Below are positions 1 to 5,644 of a DNA stretch of 6,785 bases, piece by piece. The stretch is from Phycisphaerae bacterium (GTDB lineage Bacteria; Planctomycetota; Phycisphaerae; UBA1845; Fen-1342). The stretch spans positions 1-6,785 of the forward strand of contig JAGVEP010000493.1 of assembly GCA_020058145.1 (NCBI GenBank), in the 5' to 3' direction. Made by a program: the position numbers and the translations under genes. Position 1 is the stretch's first letter. Every line of letters starts with the position of its first letter. The notes below the pieces were generated by a model. That model was given only the letters and a program-made list of their open reading frames with translations, did no database searches and had not been told where the DNA came from.

Positions 1-614
1 GAGCCGGTGAGCGCGCCGGGCGGGGTGCCGGTCGTGATCGCCCGTAGCGGCGTTTCCGGCGGCGCGGTAACTGTGACCTTGCGGTCACGCACCGGGTAGC
101 GGTGATCGAGGCGCACGTCGCCGGCCAGGAACGGCCGTGCGCCGGGCTTGCTCGTGATCTTGTATTCGAGCTCGACCACGCAGCCGGACTCGATACCGCT
201 CATGACCAGCAGGTGTTGGCGCATGCTGGCCAGCGCCGGCCAGCCGGACGTGCTGCCGGGGACGACGAGCACATGGGCATAGTCCGGCAGCTCGCGATAG
301 CTCCCGTCGGGTCGCCGCGTGTGGGCAACGAGGATGTCGAGTTGCTCCGTGTCTTCGTTGTACGTAATGCGCGGGTCGGCGAATTCGCCATGGGCGCGCT
401 CGTTGAATAGGCAAACGTGCTGCTTCTCGTGGTAAACGCTCGAGCCGTCGGCATTGAGCGTCCAATCCTGCTCCCAAAGCTCGATGACAGCGTCGGGCTG
501 TGTCGCAGTCTCCGGCGGAGCGGCGCGGATGACGGGCGTACATAGAAGGAGAAGTGGTAGCAGGGTGAGTCGTTGCGAATCGATCCAATGCCGCGGGCGA
601 GACGCCCACACCAC
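1..614 (-). CDS. Exported DUF3857-domain protein, partial (C-terminus beyond left edge)
   Basis: The frame is open without a stop from the left edge to a GTG at 614-612, giving about 204 codons. The first 31 residues look like a Sec signal peptide: an Arg-containing start, a Leu-rich core (LTLLPLLLL, residues 16-24), and a likely cleavage after VIRA. From about residue 43 the sequence resembles a DUF3857 domain, with a strand reading VIELWEQDWTLNADGSSVYH, then ITYNEDTEQLDILVAHTRRPDG and a later GIESGCVVELEYKI. DUF3857 proteins usually carry a periplasmic transglutaminase-like domain next, but that part would lie outside the window. The start is chosen because AAGGGG at 630-625 sits 10 nt before GTG 614; GTG 611 is equally possible. 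The frame also stays open upstream to GTG 674-672, inside the stop region of the preceding gene, but that would put about 20 mostly basic, repeat-encoded residues before the signal peptide. It lies 52 nt after the related gene at 667-2688 and is probably cotranscribed with it. The function is unknown. Confidence 0.85.
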   Translation of the reverse strand, partial: MVWASRPRHWIDSQRLTLLPLLLLCTPVIRAAPPETATQPDAVIELWEQDWTLNADGSSVYHEKQHVCLFNERAHGEFADPRITYNEDTEQLDILVAHTRRPDGSYRELPDYAHVLVVPGSTSGWPALASMRQHLLVMSGIESGCVVELEYKITSKPGARPFLAGDVRLDHRYPVRDRKVTVTAPPETPLRAITTGTPPGALTG

Positions 615-626
615 CCTTGGCAGTCC

Positions 627-658
627 CCTTCGTGCCTTCGTCCCTAGGTGCCTTCGTG
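627..658. repeat. Short tandem octamer repeat between the two DUF3857 genes
   Basis: Four consecutive 8-bp units read CCTTCGTG, CCTTCGTC, CCTAGGTG and CCTTCGTG on the plus strand. Two units are identical, one differs at one base and one at two. The tract fills most of the 52-nt gap between the genes. On the minus strand it reads as GCACGAAG-type units, and its left end contributes the AAGGGG that may serve as the ribosome binding site of the downstream gene. It is too short and has no spacers, so it is not a CRISPR array. Confidence 0.75.
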
Positions 659-666
659 CCTGTTTG

Positions 667-2688
667 CTATTCACGATCGCCCTCCGGCTTGCACACGAGC
701 ACCCGGCCGGTCAGCTCGGTGAATTTGTCCATGACTTCCTTGAAATTCGCGTATTCGGTGGCGGGGATGATCCAATGTTTGACGCTCAGCTCGCAGGTGT
801 AGTGTACCTGGCCGGGCGACGAGTCGAGTTTGAAGTGCAGCGCCGCCGACGGGCCGTCGAGATCCACCGGGTCGGGTTTCTTCGTAACCTCCCAACCCGG
901 CGGCAGCGTCAGGGTCTCCTCGAAGCTGGCCTTCCGGGTCGCCCACAGTCGCAGGCCGTACTTCCGTTCTTTCGGGGCGGTCTTGTCGAGCAGGTCCGCG
1001 AGCGTGCGCTCGGCCAGCGGGGCCTGGAGCAGCGGCAGCTTTAGGTAGCGGTGGGGGTTGCCGCCGACGGCGAAGCCCGCGGTCGCCACTTTCGCGCTCA
1101 AGCTGATCGGGCCGGAGAAATCGACCGGGTCCATACACTGCACGTCGCTCAGGTGGGCCGCCGCGCCGAGCCGTTGGGCCGCTTCGTCAAAGATGTGCTC
1201 GCGGTCTGCCGGGGTGTAGCCCGCCAGCGCCCGCCGGAGCCGCGTTTCGGGCGCACCATTGCCGGTGAAAGTGAACGAGCCGCTCAGCCCGCCATCCGCA
1301 GCGATGACACTCGCACCTGTCCACGTCGCCTGGTTCAGCTCCGGCGGGAAGTCCGGCGATTGCGACAGTTCCTTGCCCTCTGGCAAGCCGTAGACCACGT
1401 GTTGCAGCGGTTCCATCATCGACCAGTTGTCGCGGCTCTTGGGCATCCAGGTGGGGTCGAGCAACAGCAGCGTCCCGTCGGGCTGGCGAATGCAGGAGAC
1501 CGCATGGTTGAACTGGTCCGCGGGGATGCGGTCCACCCGCTGGCGCGCCATCGTCATGACCAGATACGAGTCGAACCCGGCCACGCGCAACATGCCGACC
1601 AGCATCCCGGCCTTGTCCTTGCACACGCCGGCGCGGTCGTGGAACGTCTCCTTGATGTCGTGGATCGTGTAGCCCTCGCACATCCCGCGGCTGGTGCCGG
1701 CGTAACGGATGTCTTCGGCGACCCAGTGGTTGAGAGCGGTGTACTTCTCCTCGTCGGACTTGCAGTCCTTGATGACCTCGGCGACTTTGGCGCGGATCGC
1801 GTCGTCGGCCTGGAACTGGGGTTCGCTGACGGCGTAGAGCCAACGGGACTTGTCCTCCCAACTGGGCAGCGTGGCCAGGAGCAGCTTGGTGGCGACGTTT
1901 TCGCGTGGCTCCATCGCCGGCTCGTCCTTGAACGGGGCGATGTCCTTTTTCTCAAACGTGTAGACGAGGTCGTCGCCTTCGAGCAGCGCGCCGACGCGCA
2001 GCTCGCCGTTGTAAATCTCGTGCTGCAGCGGCTTGTCCTTGGGTACCCGGACACGATAGCGCTTTTCGATGATCGGGTGATTCGACCAGAAGTGTACTTC
2101 GTCATGCCAATTGCCGGCGACGGGGGGCTGCAAGACCTCACCGTAGGCGTTGAGCTGCTCGTCGTTGGGTGGTGTGGGCGTCTCGCCCGCAGCATCCGCC
2201 AGGTAAGCCACGTTGAACCCCGTCATCTCGCTGCGGGTCTCGACCGCGTCGCCCACGTTCAGGCGCGGCACCGACACGAGGTACTGCTGCGTGCCCCAGA
2301 ACACGCCCGACGCCGGCTGCGGCTGCTGAACCTTGCTGTCGAGGGCCACCTCCTCGATCGTCCCATCCTTGCGATAAACGCGCACGGCGAGCAGCTCGAG
2401 GCGGTTGGTGTGCGGGTCGAACGCGAACGTCTGCACCGCGAGCGAGCGAATCGCACCGTCGCGCAGCACCTTGGTCACGATGTGGCTGCGCGCGGTGCCG
2501 ATGCCGCTCGGCCGCACCCGCACGTCCGTTTCGTCGAGCACGACGACCGCATCGGCGTTGTATTTGGCCGCGTCGCCTGCCGCCGCGATCTTCGCCTTGA
2601 TGTCATCGTCAGCCAGGGCACGCGGCGGTGGCGCCGCGAGCAACAGGAAAACAAAGGTAACCGGTGTGATTCGACCACAGACCCTCAT
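667..2688 (-). CDS. Exported DUF3857 / transglutaminase-like protein
   Basis: This 673-residue protein starts at ATG 2688-2686, 9 nt after a strong AAGGAG at 2703-2698. It opens with a signal peptide (hydrophobic VTFVFLLLAAP, likely cleavage after ALA at residue 26), so it should act in the periplasm or at the outer surface. Residues about 45-215 match DUF3857, including the RLNVGDAVETRSEMTGF segment and a HFWSNHPIIEKRYRVRVP strand. Residues about 290-415 are a transglutaminase-like (papain-fold) core. The triad is visible as Cys356 in GVCKDKAGM, His395 in FNHAV and Asp411 in LLDPTW, so catalytic activity is plausible. The rest (about 455-673) is a beta-rich tail of the kind that ends many DUF3857 proteins. 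Family members are known mainly from domain architecture; the substrate (peptide crosslink, amide hydrolysis or other) cannot be told from sequence. The gene probably forms an operon with the related gene downstream, and is divergent from the phosphatase gene at 2922. Confidence 0.93.
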   Translation of the reverse strand: MRVCGRITPVTFVFLLLAAPPPRALADDDIKAKIAAAGDAAKYNADAVVVLDETDVRVRPSGIGTARSHIVTKVLRDGAIRSLAVQTFAFDPHTNRLELLAVRVYRKDGTIEEVALDSKVQQPQPASGVFWGTQQYLVSVPRLNVGDAVETRSEMTGFNVAYLADAAGETPTPPNDEQLNAYGEVLQPPVAGNWHDEVHFWSNHPIIEKRYRVRVPKDKPLQHEIYNGELRVGALLEGDDLVYTFEKKDIAPFKDEPAMEPRENVATKLLLATLPSWEDKSRWLYAVSEPQFQADDAIRAKVAEVIKDCKSDEEKYTALNHWVAEDIRYAGTSRGMCEGYTIHDIKETFHDRAGVCKDKAGMLVGMLRVAGFDSYLVMTMARQRVDRIPADQFNHAVSCIRQPDGTLLLLDPTWMPKSRDNWSMMEPLQHVVYGLPEGKELSQSPDFPPELNQATWTGASVIAADGGLSGSFTFTGNGAPETRLRRALAGYTPADREHIFDEAAQRLGAAAHLSDVQCMDPVDFSGPISLSAKVATAGFAVGGNPHRYLKLPLLQAPLAERTLADLLDKTAPKERKYGLRLWATRKASFEETLTLPPGWEVTKKPDPVDLDGPSAALHFKLDSSPGQVHYTCELSVKHWIIPATEYANFKEVMDKFTELTGRVLVCKPEGDRE

Positions 2689-2780
2689 GGACCCGCACTC
2701 CTTTTCACAACAGCGCTCAACGCGGACTCACTCGCTGGCGCTTCGTGTTCTGAACTCACTCGTCCCCGCGACAGCCAACT

Positions 2781-2794
2781 CCGTGCGCGCACGG
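2781..2794. promoter_or_regulatory. Perfect 14-bp palindrome in the divergent spacer (possible operator)
   Basis: CCGTGCGCGCACGG is identical to its reverse complement. It lies 93 nt upstream of the DUF3857/transglutaminase start and 128 nt upstream of the phosphatase start. The position in a spacer between divergent genes suits a dimeric regulator site, but no regulator gene is visible nearby, and alternating GC palindromes arise easily in GC-rich DNA. Confidence 0.3.
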
Positions 2795-2851
2795 CTCCGG
2801 CGCTTTTCGTAAGTGTAGCGTGAAGAGGCCCAAACGGGCAAAGGCAGATTA

Positions 2852-2874
2852 AGCGCGGCCGCGGTTGCCGCGCT
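2852..2874. promoter_or_regulatory. 7-bp inverted repeat overlapping a candidate -35
   Basis: AGCGCGG (2852-2858) and CCGCGCT (2868-2874) are perfect inverted repeats separated by 9 nt. The right half overlaps the candidate -35 hexamer TTGCCG at 2865-2870, so a bound repressor would be well placed to block the phosphatase promoter. That role is inference from position only. Confidence 0.3.
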
Positions 2875-2894
2875 GGGCGGGACGAGCCTACTAT
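2865..2894 (+). promoter_or_regulatory. Candidate sigma70-type promoter for the lipoprotein phosphatase gene
   Basis: TTGCCG (2865-2870) and TACTAT (2889-2894) each match four of six consensus bases and are 18 nt apart. A transcript starting near 2901 would have a leader of about 20 nt containing the AGGAGA ribosome binding site at 2910-2915. The match is weak, and GC-rich genomes often use diverged promoters. Confidence 0.3.
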
Positions 2895-2921
2895 GAAACG
2901 CACTCTGGCAGGAGATCGGCT

Positions 2922-3551
2922 TTGCTCTCCGGACTGAAAACGTGCGTCGGCCGCCGCGGGTGGCTCGCTATCGCCGCCGCTGCCGCGCTGACCGGCTGCG
3001 GCGTGGGTGCGTACGACGATTACGCCCCGCTGACAGTTTTCGACAATTTCCGGACGGTTGAAGAAGGGCGTGCCTATCGCTCCGCGCAGCTCGATGGGCA
3101 GACGCTGAAGCTGGTGCTCGACACCTACGGTATCCGCACGGTGGTCAATCTCCGCGGCGAGAACGCGGACCAGCCCTGGTACCAACACGAGCAGGCCGCG
3201 ACCGCGGCGGCCGGCGTCACACTGGTCGATATCGGCATGAGCGCCAATCATTTTCCGTCGCGCGCCACACTCCTGAAGCTCTACGACACGTTCCAGACCG
3301 CCGATTACCCCATCCTGATTCACTGCAACGGCGGCGCGGACCGCTCGGGCGCGGCAGCGGCGATCTGGCGCATGGAAGTCAGCGGTGACTCCCGCCAGGC
3401 TGCCCAGACCGAACTTTCGCCGCTCTTCGGGCACTTCGCGGCGGCTTATCCGGCGATGGACGAACTGGTGCAGCTCTTCGAGCCCGACCGCGCGTGGATA
3501 CTGAACGAGTATGTGGCACCGGCATCTGTGGCACCGGCATCTTGCCGGTGA
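2922..3551 (+). CDS. Lipoprotein dual-specificity/tyrosine phosphatase-like protein
   Basis: The product is 209 residues from a TTG at 2922, chosen because AGGAGA at 2910-2915 ends 6 nt before it. That start also gives a clean lipoprotein signal: basic KTCVGRRG, hydrophobic WLAIAAAAAL, and lipobox LTGC with Cys26 as the lipidated residue. A longer reading from TTG 2865 adds 19 residues with no ribosome binding site. The mature part has the cysteine-phosphatase layout: FRTVEEGRAYRSAQL, then YGIRTVVNLRGE, then the P-loop HCNGGADRSG, with nucleophile Cys135 and Arg141 in the CX5R arrangement. The nearest families I recognise are the DSP-PTPase/NAD-kinase-associated and SIW14-like phosphatases. 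Such enzymes remove phosphate from phosphotyrosine, phosphoserine/threonine or inositol phosphates; the substrate here is unknown, and lipid anchoring places it outside the cytoplasm. The last 11 residues (APASVAPASCR) and the stop are encoded by a repeat element. Confidence 0.9.
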   Translation: MLSGLKTCVGRRGWLAIAAAAALTGCGVGAYDDYAPLTVFDNFRTVEEGRAYRSAQLDGQTLKLVLDTYGIRTVVNLRGENADQPWYQHEQAATAAAGVTLVDIGMSANHFPSRATLLKLYDTFQTADYPILIHCNGGADRSGAAAAIWRMEVSGDSRQAAQTELSPLFGHFAAAYPAMDELVQLFEPDRAWILNEYVAPASVAPASCR

Positions 3552-3578
3552 AACCACAGGCTGGAAGCCTGTGCCACA
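3512..3578. repeat. REP-like two-hairpin element, with its 5' unit duplicated
   Basis: The 15-bp unit TGTGGCACCGGCATC occurs twice in tandem (3512-3526 and 3527-3541). Two perfect hairpins follow: CACCGGCA/TGCCGGTG (3532-3539 with 3543-3550, loop TCT) and CACAGGCT/AGCCTGTG (3555-3562 with 3566-3573, loop GGA). The outer ends TGTGGCAC (3527-3534) and GTGCCACA (3571-3578) are also inverted repeats, so the whole can fold as a cruciform or three-way junction. On the minus strand it reads through as AQASSLWFHRQDAGAT, a peptide I associate, from memory, with spurious translations of intergenic repeats in many planctomycete and verrucomicrobial-type genomes. The left half lies inside the phosphatase gene and supplies its stop at 3549-3551. 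No T tract follows, so it is not a standard terminator. Confidence 0.85.
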
Positions 3579-3598
3579 CGTTGTAACCTCGCGGGCGA

Positions 3599-3934
3599 AT
3601 GACTAAGCTGACTCCGGCAAAATGGAGCGCCGGCGCCAGCGCGAGTGAAGCCATGAGCGAAGACGTGCATCAACTTATTGCCCGGGCAGGCCAGGCGTTG
3701 CGCGCCGTTGGCGCCGCAGAGGTCTACCTGTTTGGCTCCGCCGCACGCGGGCCGCTCCGCGATGAGTCCGACGTGGATCTGGCGGTCGCGGGCCTGCCGC
3801 CAGCGCGATTCCTGGAGGCGATGGCGCAGGCGACGGAGATACTGTGTCGTCCGGTAGACTTGGTCGACCTCGACGAGGACACCCCTTTTACGCGGTACCT
3901 GAGAGAGGAGGGGGAACTCCGGCGTGTGGCCTAG
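3599..3934 (+). CDS. Minimal nucleotidyltransferase (MNT), MntA-type antitoxin
   Basis: This small protein (111 residues from ATG 3599, or 93 from the in-frame ATG 3653) belongs to the MNT branch of the DNA polymerase beta-like nucleotidyltransferases. The signature GSX10DXD is complete: GSAARGPLRDESDVD, Gly46-Ser47 with metal ligands Asp58 and Asp60, and a probable third acid Asp87 in RPVDLVDL (subtract 18 for the shorter form). In characterised MntA-HepT pairs such an enzyme neutralises the toxin by transferring AMP to a tyrosine of the HEPN partner, and the partner gene follows directly. Neither start has a good ribosome binding site. The family's usual spacing, about 25-30 residues before GS, favours ATG 3653, so residues 1-18 are doubtful. 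The stop lies inside the HEPN coding sequence (11-nt overlap), suggesting translational coupling. The repeat element ends 20 nt upstream of ATG 3599. Confidence 0.9.
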   Translation: MTKLTPAKWSAGASASEAMSEDVHQLIARAGQALRAVGAAEVYLFGSAARGPLRDESDVDLAVAGLPPARFLEAMAQATEILCRPVDLVDLDEDTPFTRYLREEGELRRVA

Positions 3935-4409
3935 ACTCGCCAAACAGGTTGGGGTCGAGCTCGAGGAGTTGGCGCAGCTAATATCTGCGCATAGCGCGCT
4001 GCTTGAGCGTTGCCCCCACGAAGCCCCGAACGCGATCGAATCCTCCGCCCTCGCCGCGATGCTGCACTCCTTCTATACAGGCATCGAAAACTCCTTCAAA
4101 CGCATCGCCGTTGAGGTGGACGGCGGCTTGCCGACCGGCGCGAACTGGCATCGCCAGCTCCTCGACGCAATGCCGAAGCCCGCACCGGATCGTCCGGCGG
4201 TGATTTCGGCGGACACACATCGCAAGCTCGTCGGCTATCTCAGCTTCCGGCACCTGTTCCGCCACGCCTACACTTTCCATCTACGCTGGGAGAAGATGGC
4301 GACGCTCGTGCTTGAATGTGAGGACGTCTTACAGAACCTCCAGACCGAACTGCAGCAGTTCCTGCGTGGCGGGGGCCCGCCCGTGGCGGGAGATGCCACC
4401 CGCGCATGA
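3924..4409 (+). CDS. HEPN-domain protein, HepT-like ribonuclease toxin
   Basis: The 161-residue, mostly helical protein starts at GTG 3924, 9 nt after a strong GGAGGGGG at 3907-3914. The HEPN motif RX4HXY is present in SFRHLFRHAYTF: Arg109, His114 and Tyr116. In HepT toxins Arg and His form the RNase site, and the Tyr is the residue AMPylated by the MNT partner. Further family-like segments are LHSFYTGIENSFKRIA and GANWHRQLLDAM. It resembles the longer 'HepT-like' group more than the classic DUF86 proteins of about 110-140 residues. It overlaps the MNT gene by 11 nt and the next gene by 4 nt. The expected role is cutting RNA when not restrained by the MNT protein, probably as a dimer. Toxicity is inferred from motif and gene order; some HEPN proteins serve other roles such as nucleotidyltransferase adaptors. 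The Gly/Pro-rich end (GGGPPVAGDATRA) looks disordered. Confidence 0.88.
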   Translation: MWPRLAKQVGVELEELAQLISAHSALLERCPHEAPNAIESSALAAMLHSFYTGIENSFKRIAVEVDGGLPTGANWHRQLLDAMPKPAPDRPAVISADTHRKLVGYLSFRHLFRHAYTFHLRWEKMATLVLECEDVLQNLQTELQQFLRGGGPPVAGDATRA

Positions 4410-5359
4410 ATCACCCCCTCGGACAGGCCTGTGCCCTGCTCACCGCGATCATGTGGGCCTTCGCGGTCGTGCTGTTCAAACTGAGCGGCGAGCGCACTGC
4501 CCCGCTCGCCCTTAACCTGTTCAAGAGCACCATCGGCCTCATCCTTCTCGGCGCGACGCTCGGGGGGTTGCTGCTGGGGCGGTGGGAGACGCTCGAACCG
4601 TTGCACGCGTTATCCGCAGCCCAAGTCACCATCCTGTTGCTCAGCGGTTTCATCGGCATCGCCGTGGCGGACACCATCTTCTTTCACGCCCTCAATCTGA
4701 TCGGCGTCGGGCTCATCTCGATCGTGGATTGCTCCTATGCACCGTGCGTGATCCTCTTTTCCTGGCTCATGCTCGGCGAGAGCCTCACGGTTTATCACTA
4801 CGCTGGCGCCGCCCTGGTGCTGGTCGGCGTTCTTGCCGCCGAACGGCACACGCTGCCGACCCACCGCACCACCGGACAGATCATCGCGGGAATGGTGCTG
4901 GCTACGGTGGCGGTCGCGCTGATGGCGTTCGGGATCGTGTGGGCCACGCCGGCCCTGTATGAAACGTCGGTGGTGTGGGGCACGATTCTGCGCCTGGCGG
5001 GCGGCTTCGGGGGGCTCGTGCTGCTGACGCTGACGTGGCCGGGGTGGCGCACGCACTGGCGCGTCTTTCGACCCTCGGCGGCCTGGCGCGCCGCCCTGCC
5101 GGCGTCGGTGCTCGGCACATACTTCTGCCTGCTGCTCTGGATTGCCGGCTTCAAATACACCTACGCCTCGGTCGCCGGCGTCTTGAATCAAACGTCGGTC
5201 GTCGTCGCGACGATCCTGGCCGCCGTGTTCCTCAAGGAGCGCTTCGGCACGCGACAAGTCGCTGCGCTCGTGTTGGCACTGGCGGGGGTGGTGATTCTGA
5301 CGTTGGGAGACAAGCTGGAAACCCTGTTGCGGGCTGTGGAACCCGGATTTCCCAGATGA
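4406..5359 (+). CDS. EamA-family (DMT superfamily) transporter
   Basis: The 317-residue membrane protein has about ten hydrophobic segments, roughly at 7-25, 36-57, 72-92, 97-123, 131-144, 158-180, 187-209, 229-249, 252-275 and 285-301. They form two EamA repeats of five helices each. Each repeat ends in the usual pattern of a short acidic or basic turn before the last helix: LGESLTVYHYAGAALVLVGV and LKERFGTRQVAALVLALAGV. Length and layout are typical of ten-helix drug/metabolite exporters of the inner membrane, which move amino acids, metabolites or toxic compounds; the substrate cannot be read from sequence. The start ATG overlaps the HEPN stop in an ATGA junction, with GGGAGA at 4388-4393 about 12 nt upstream, so it is probably translated by coupling. 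A short Arg/Pro tail follows the last helix. Confidence 0.92.
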   Translation: MNHPLGQACALLTAIMWAFAVVLFKLSGERTAPLALNLFKSTIGLILLGATLGGLLLGRWETLEPLHALSAAQVTILLLSGFIGIAVADTIFFHALNLIGVGLISIVDCSYAPCVILFSWLMLGESLTVYHYAGAALVLVGVLAAERHTLPTHRTTGQIIAGMVLATVAVALMAFGIVWATPALYETSVVWGTILRLAGGFGGLVLLTLTWPGWRTHWRVFRPSAAWRAALPASVLGTYFCLLLWIAGFKYTYASVAGVLNQTSVVVATILAAVFLKERFGTRQVAALVLALAGVVILTLGDKLETLLRAVEPGFPR

Positions 5360-5644
5360 TGTCTGGAGTGTAGAATACTGGACATAGTGTTGGACCTGCA
5401 AGTTACGGGGTTTTCGGCCTTGCGGCTCAGGATCGGCGGAGAACCCAATGGGTGAAGGGCGCACGGAGGCGTTGCGGGCCGGTTTTGACGGCGGCCGGAC
5501 GCGAAAGGGGCTTGGCGCTGTACAATGGCCCTGCACCGCCCGGCAGCGGAGCCGGGCAAGGTCATCTGGGAAATGTCGGGTACACTGGCACGTGTTGCCC
5601 CGGCGCACGAAGGCGTGACGTGCCATGGTCCGCGGAGCTTCGAC
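5360..5644. other. Intergenic spacer with one GC hairpin
   Basis: These 285 nt hold no frame with convincing coding character. The clearest structure is GCCCGGC (5538-5544) with GCCGGGC (5551-5557), a perfect 7-bp stem with a 6-nt loop. It has no T tract and lies about 90 nt before the next start, so it could be leader structure rather than a terminator. TACAAT at 5521-5526 looks like a -10 box but has no -35 at a usable distance. I see no tRNA, riboswitch or clear terminator. Confidence 0.4.

Noticed and set aside
85..609. Minus-strand frames at 85-609 and 200-454
   Set aside because: Both are out of frame with the DUF3857 reading, which is open across the whole stretch and has a signal peptide and domain-like strands; these give Arg/Ala/Pro-rich or Ser/Thr-rich shadows.
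627..658. CRISPR array
   Set aside because: The units are 8 bp and directly contiguous, with no spacers and no cas genes in the window.
672..674. GTG overlapping the stop of 667-2688 as start of the left-hand DUF3857 gene
   Set aside because: It would read through the octamer repeat and add about 20 mostly basic residues ahead of the signal peptide; GTG 614 has a better placed AAGGGG and a normal signal peptide.
1051..2823. 590-codon plus-strand open frame opposite the transglutaminase-like gene
   Set aside because: It is antisense to a gene with a signal peptide, ordered domains and a complete catalytic triad. Its translation is Arg/His/Val/Leu-rich with no domain signature, as expected for the complementary frame of GC-rich coding DNA.
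2685..3557. 290-codon minus-strand frame covering the divergent spacer and phosphatase
   Set aside because: It is antisense to the phosphatase with its P-loop and lipobox, lacks any domain signature, and begins inside the repeat element.
3532..3573. The two hairpins as a Rho-independent terminator
   Set aside because: Neither stem is followed by a T tract, and the downstream MNT gene begins close by with no evident promoter of its own.
3446..3943. Minus-strand frame containing AQASSLWFHRQDAGAT
   Set aside because: The peptide is the translation of the hairpin repeat, and the rest is antisense to the MNT gene. It marks the repeat, not a protein.
5485..5526. TTGACG (5485-5490) with TACAAT (5521-5526) as a promoter
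   Set aside because: The hexamers are 30 nt apart, far outside the usable range of about 15-19 nt, and no alternative -35 lies at the right distance.
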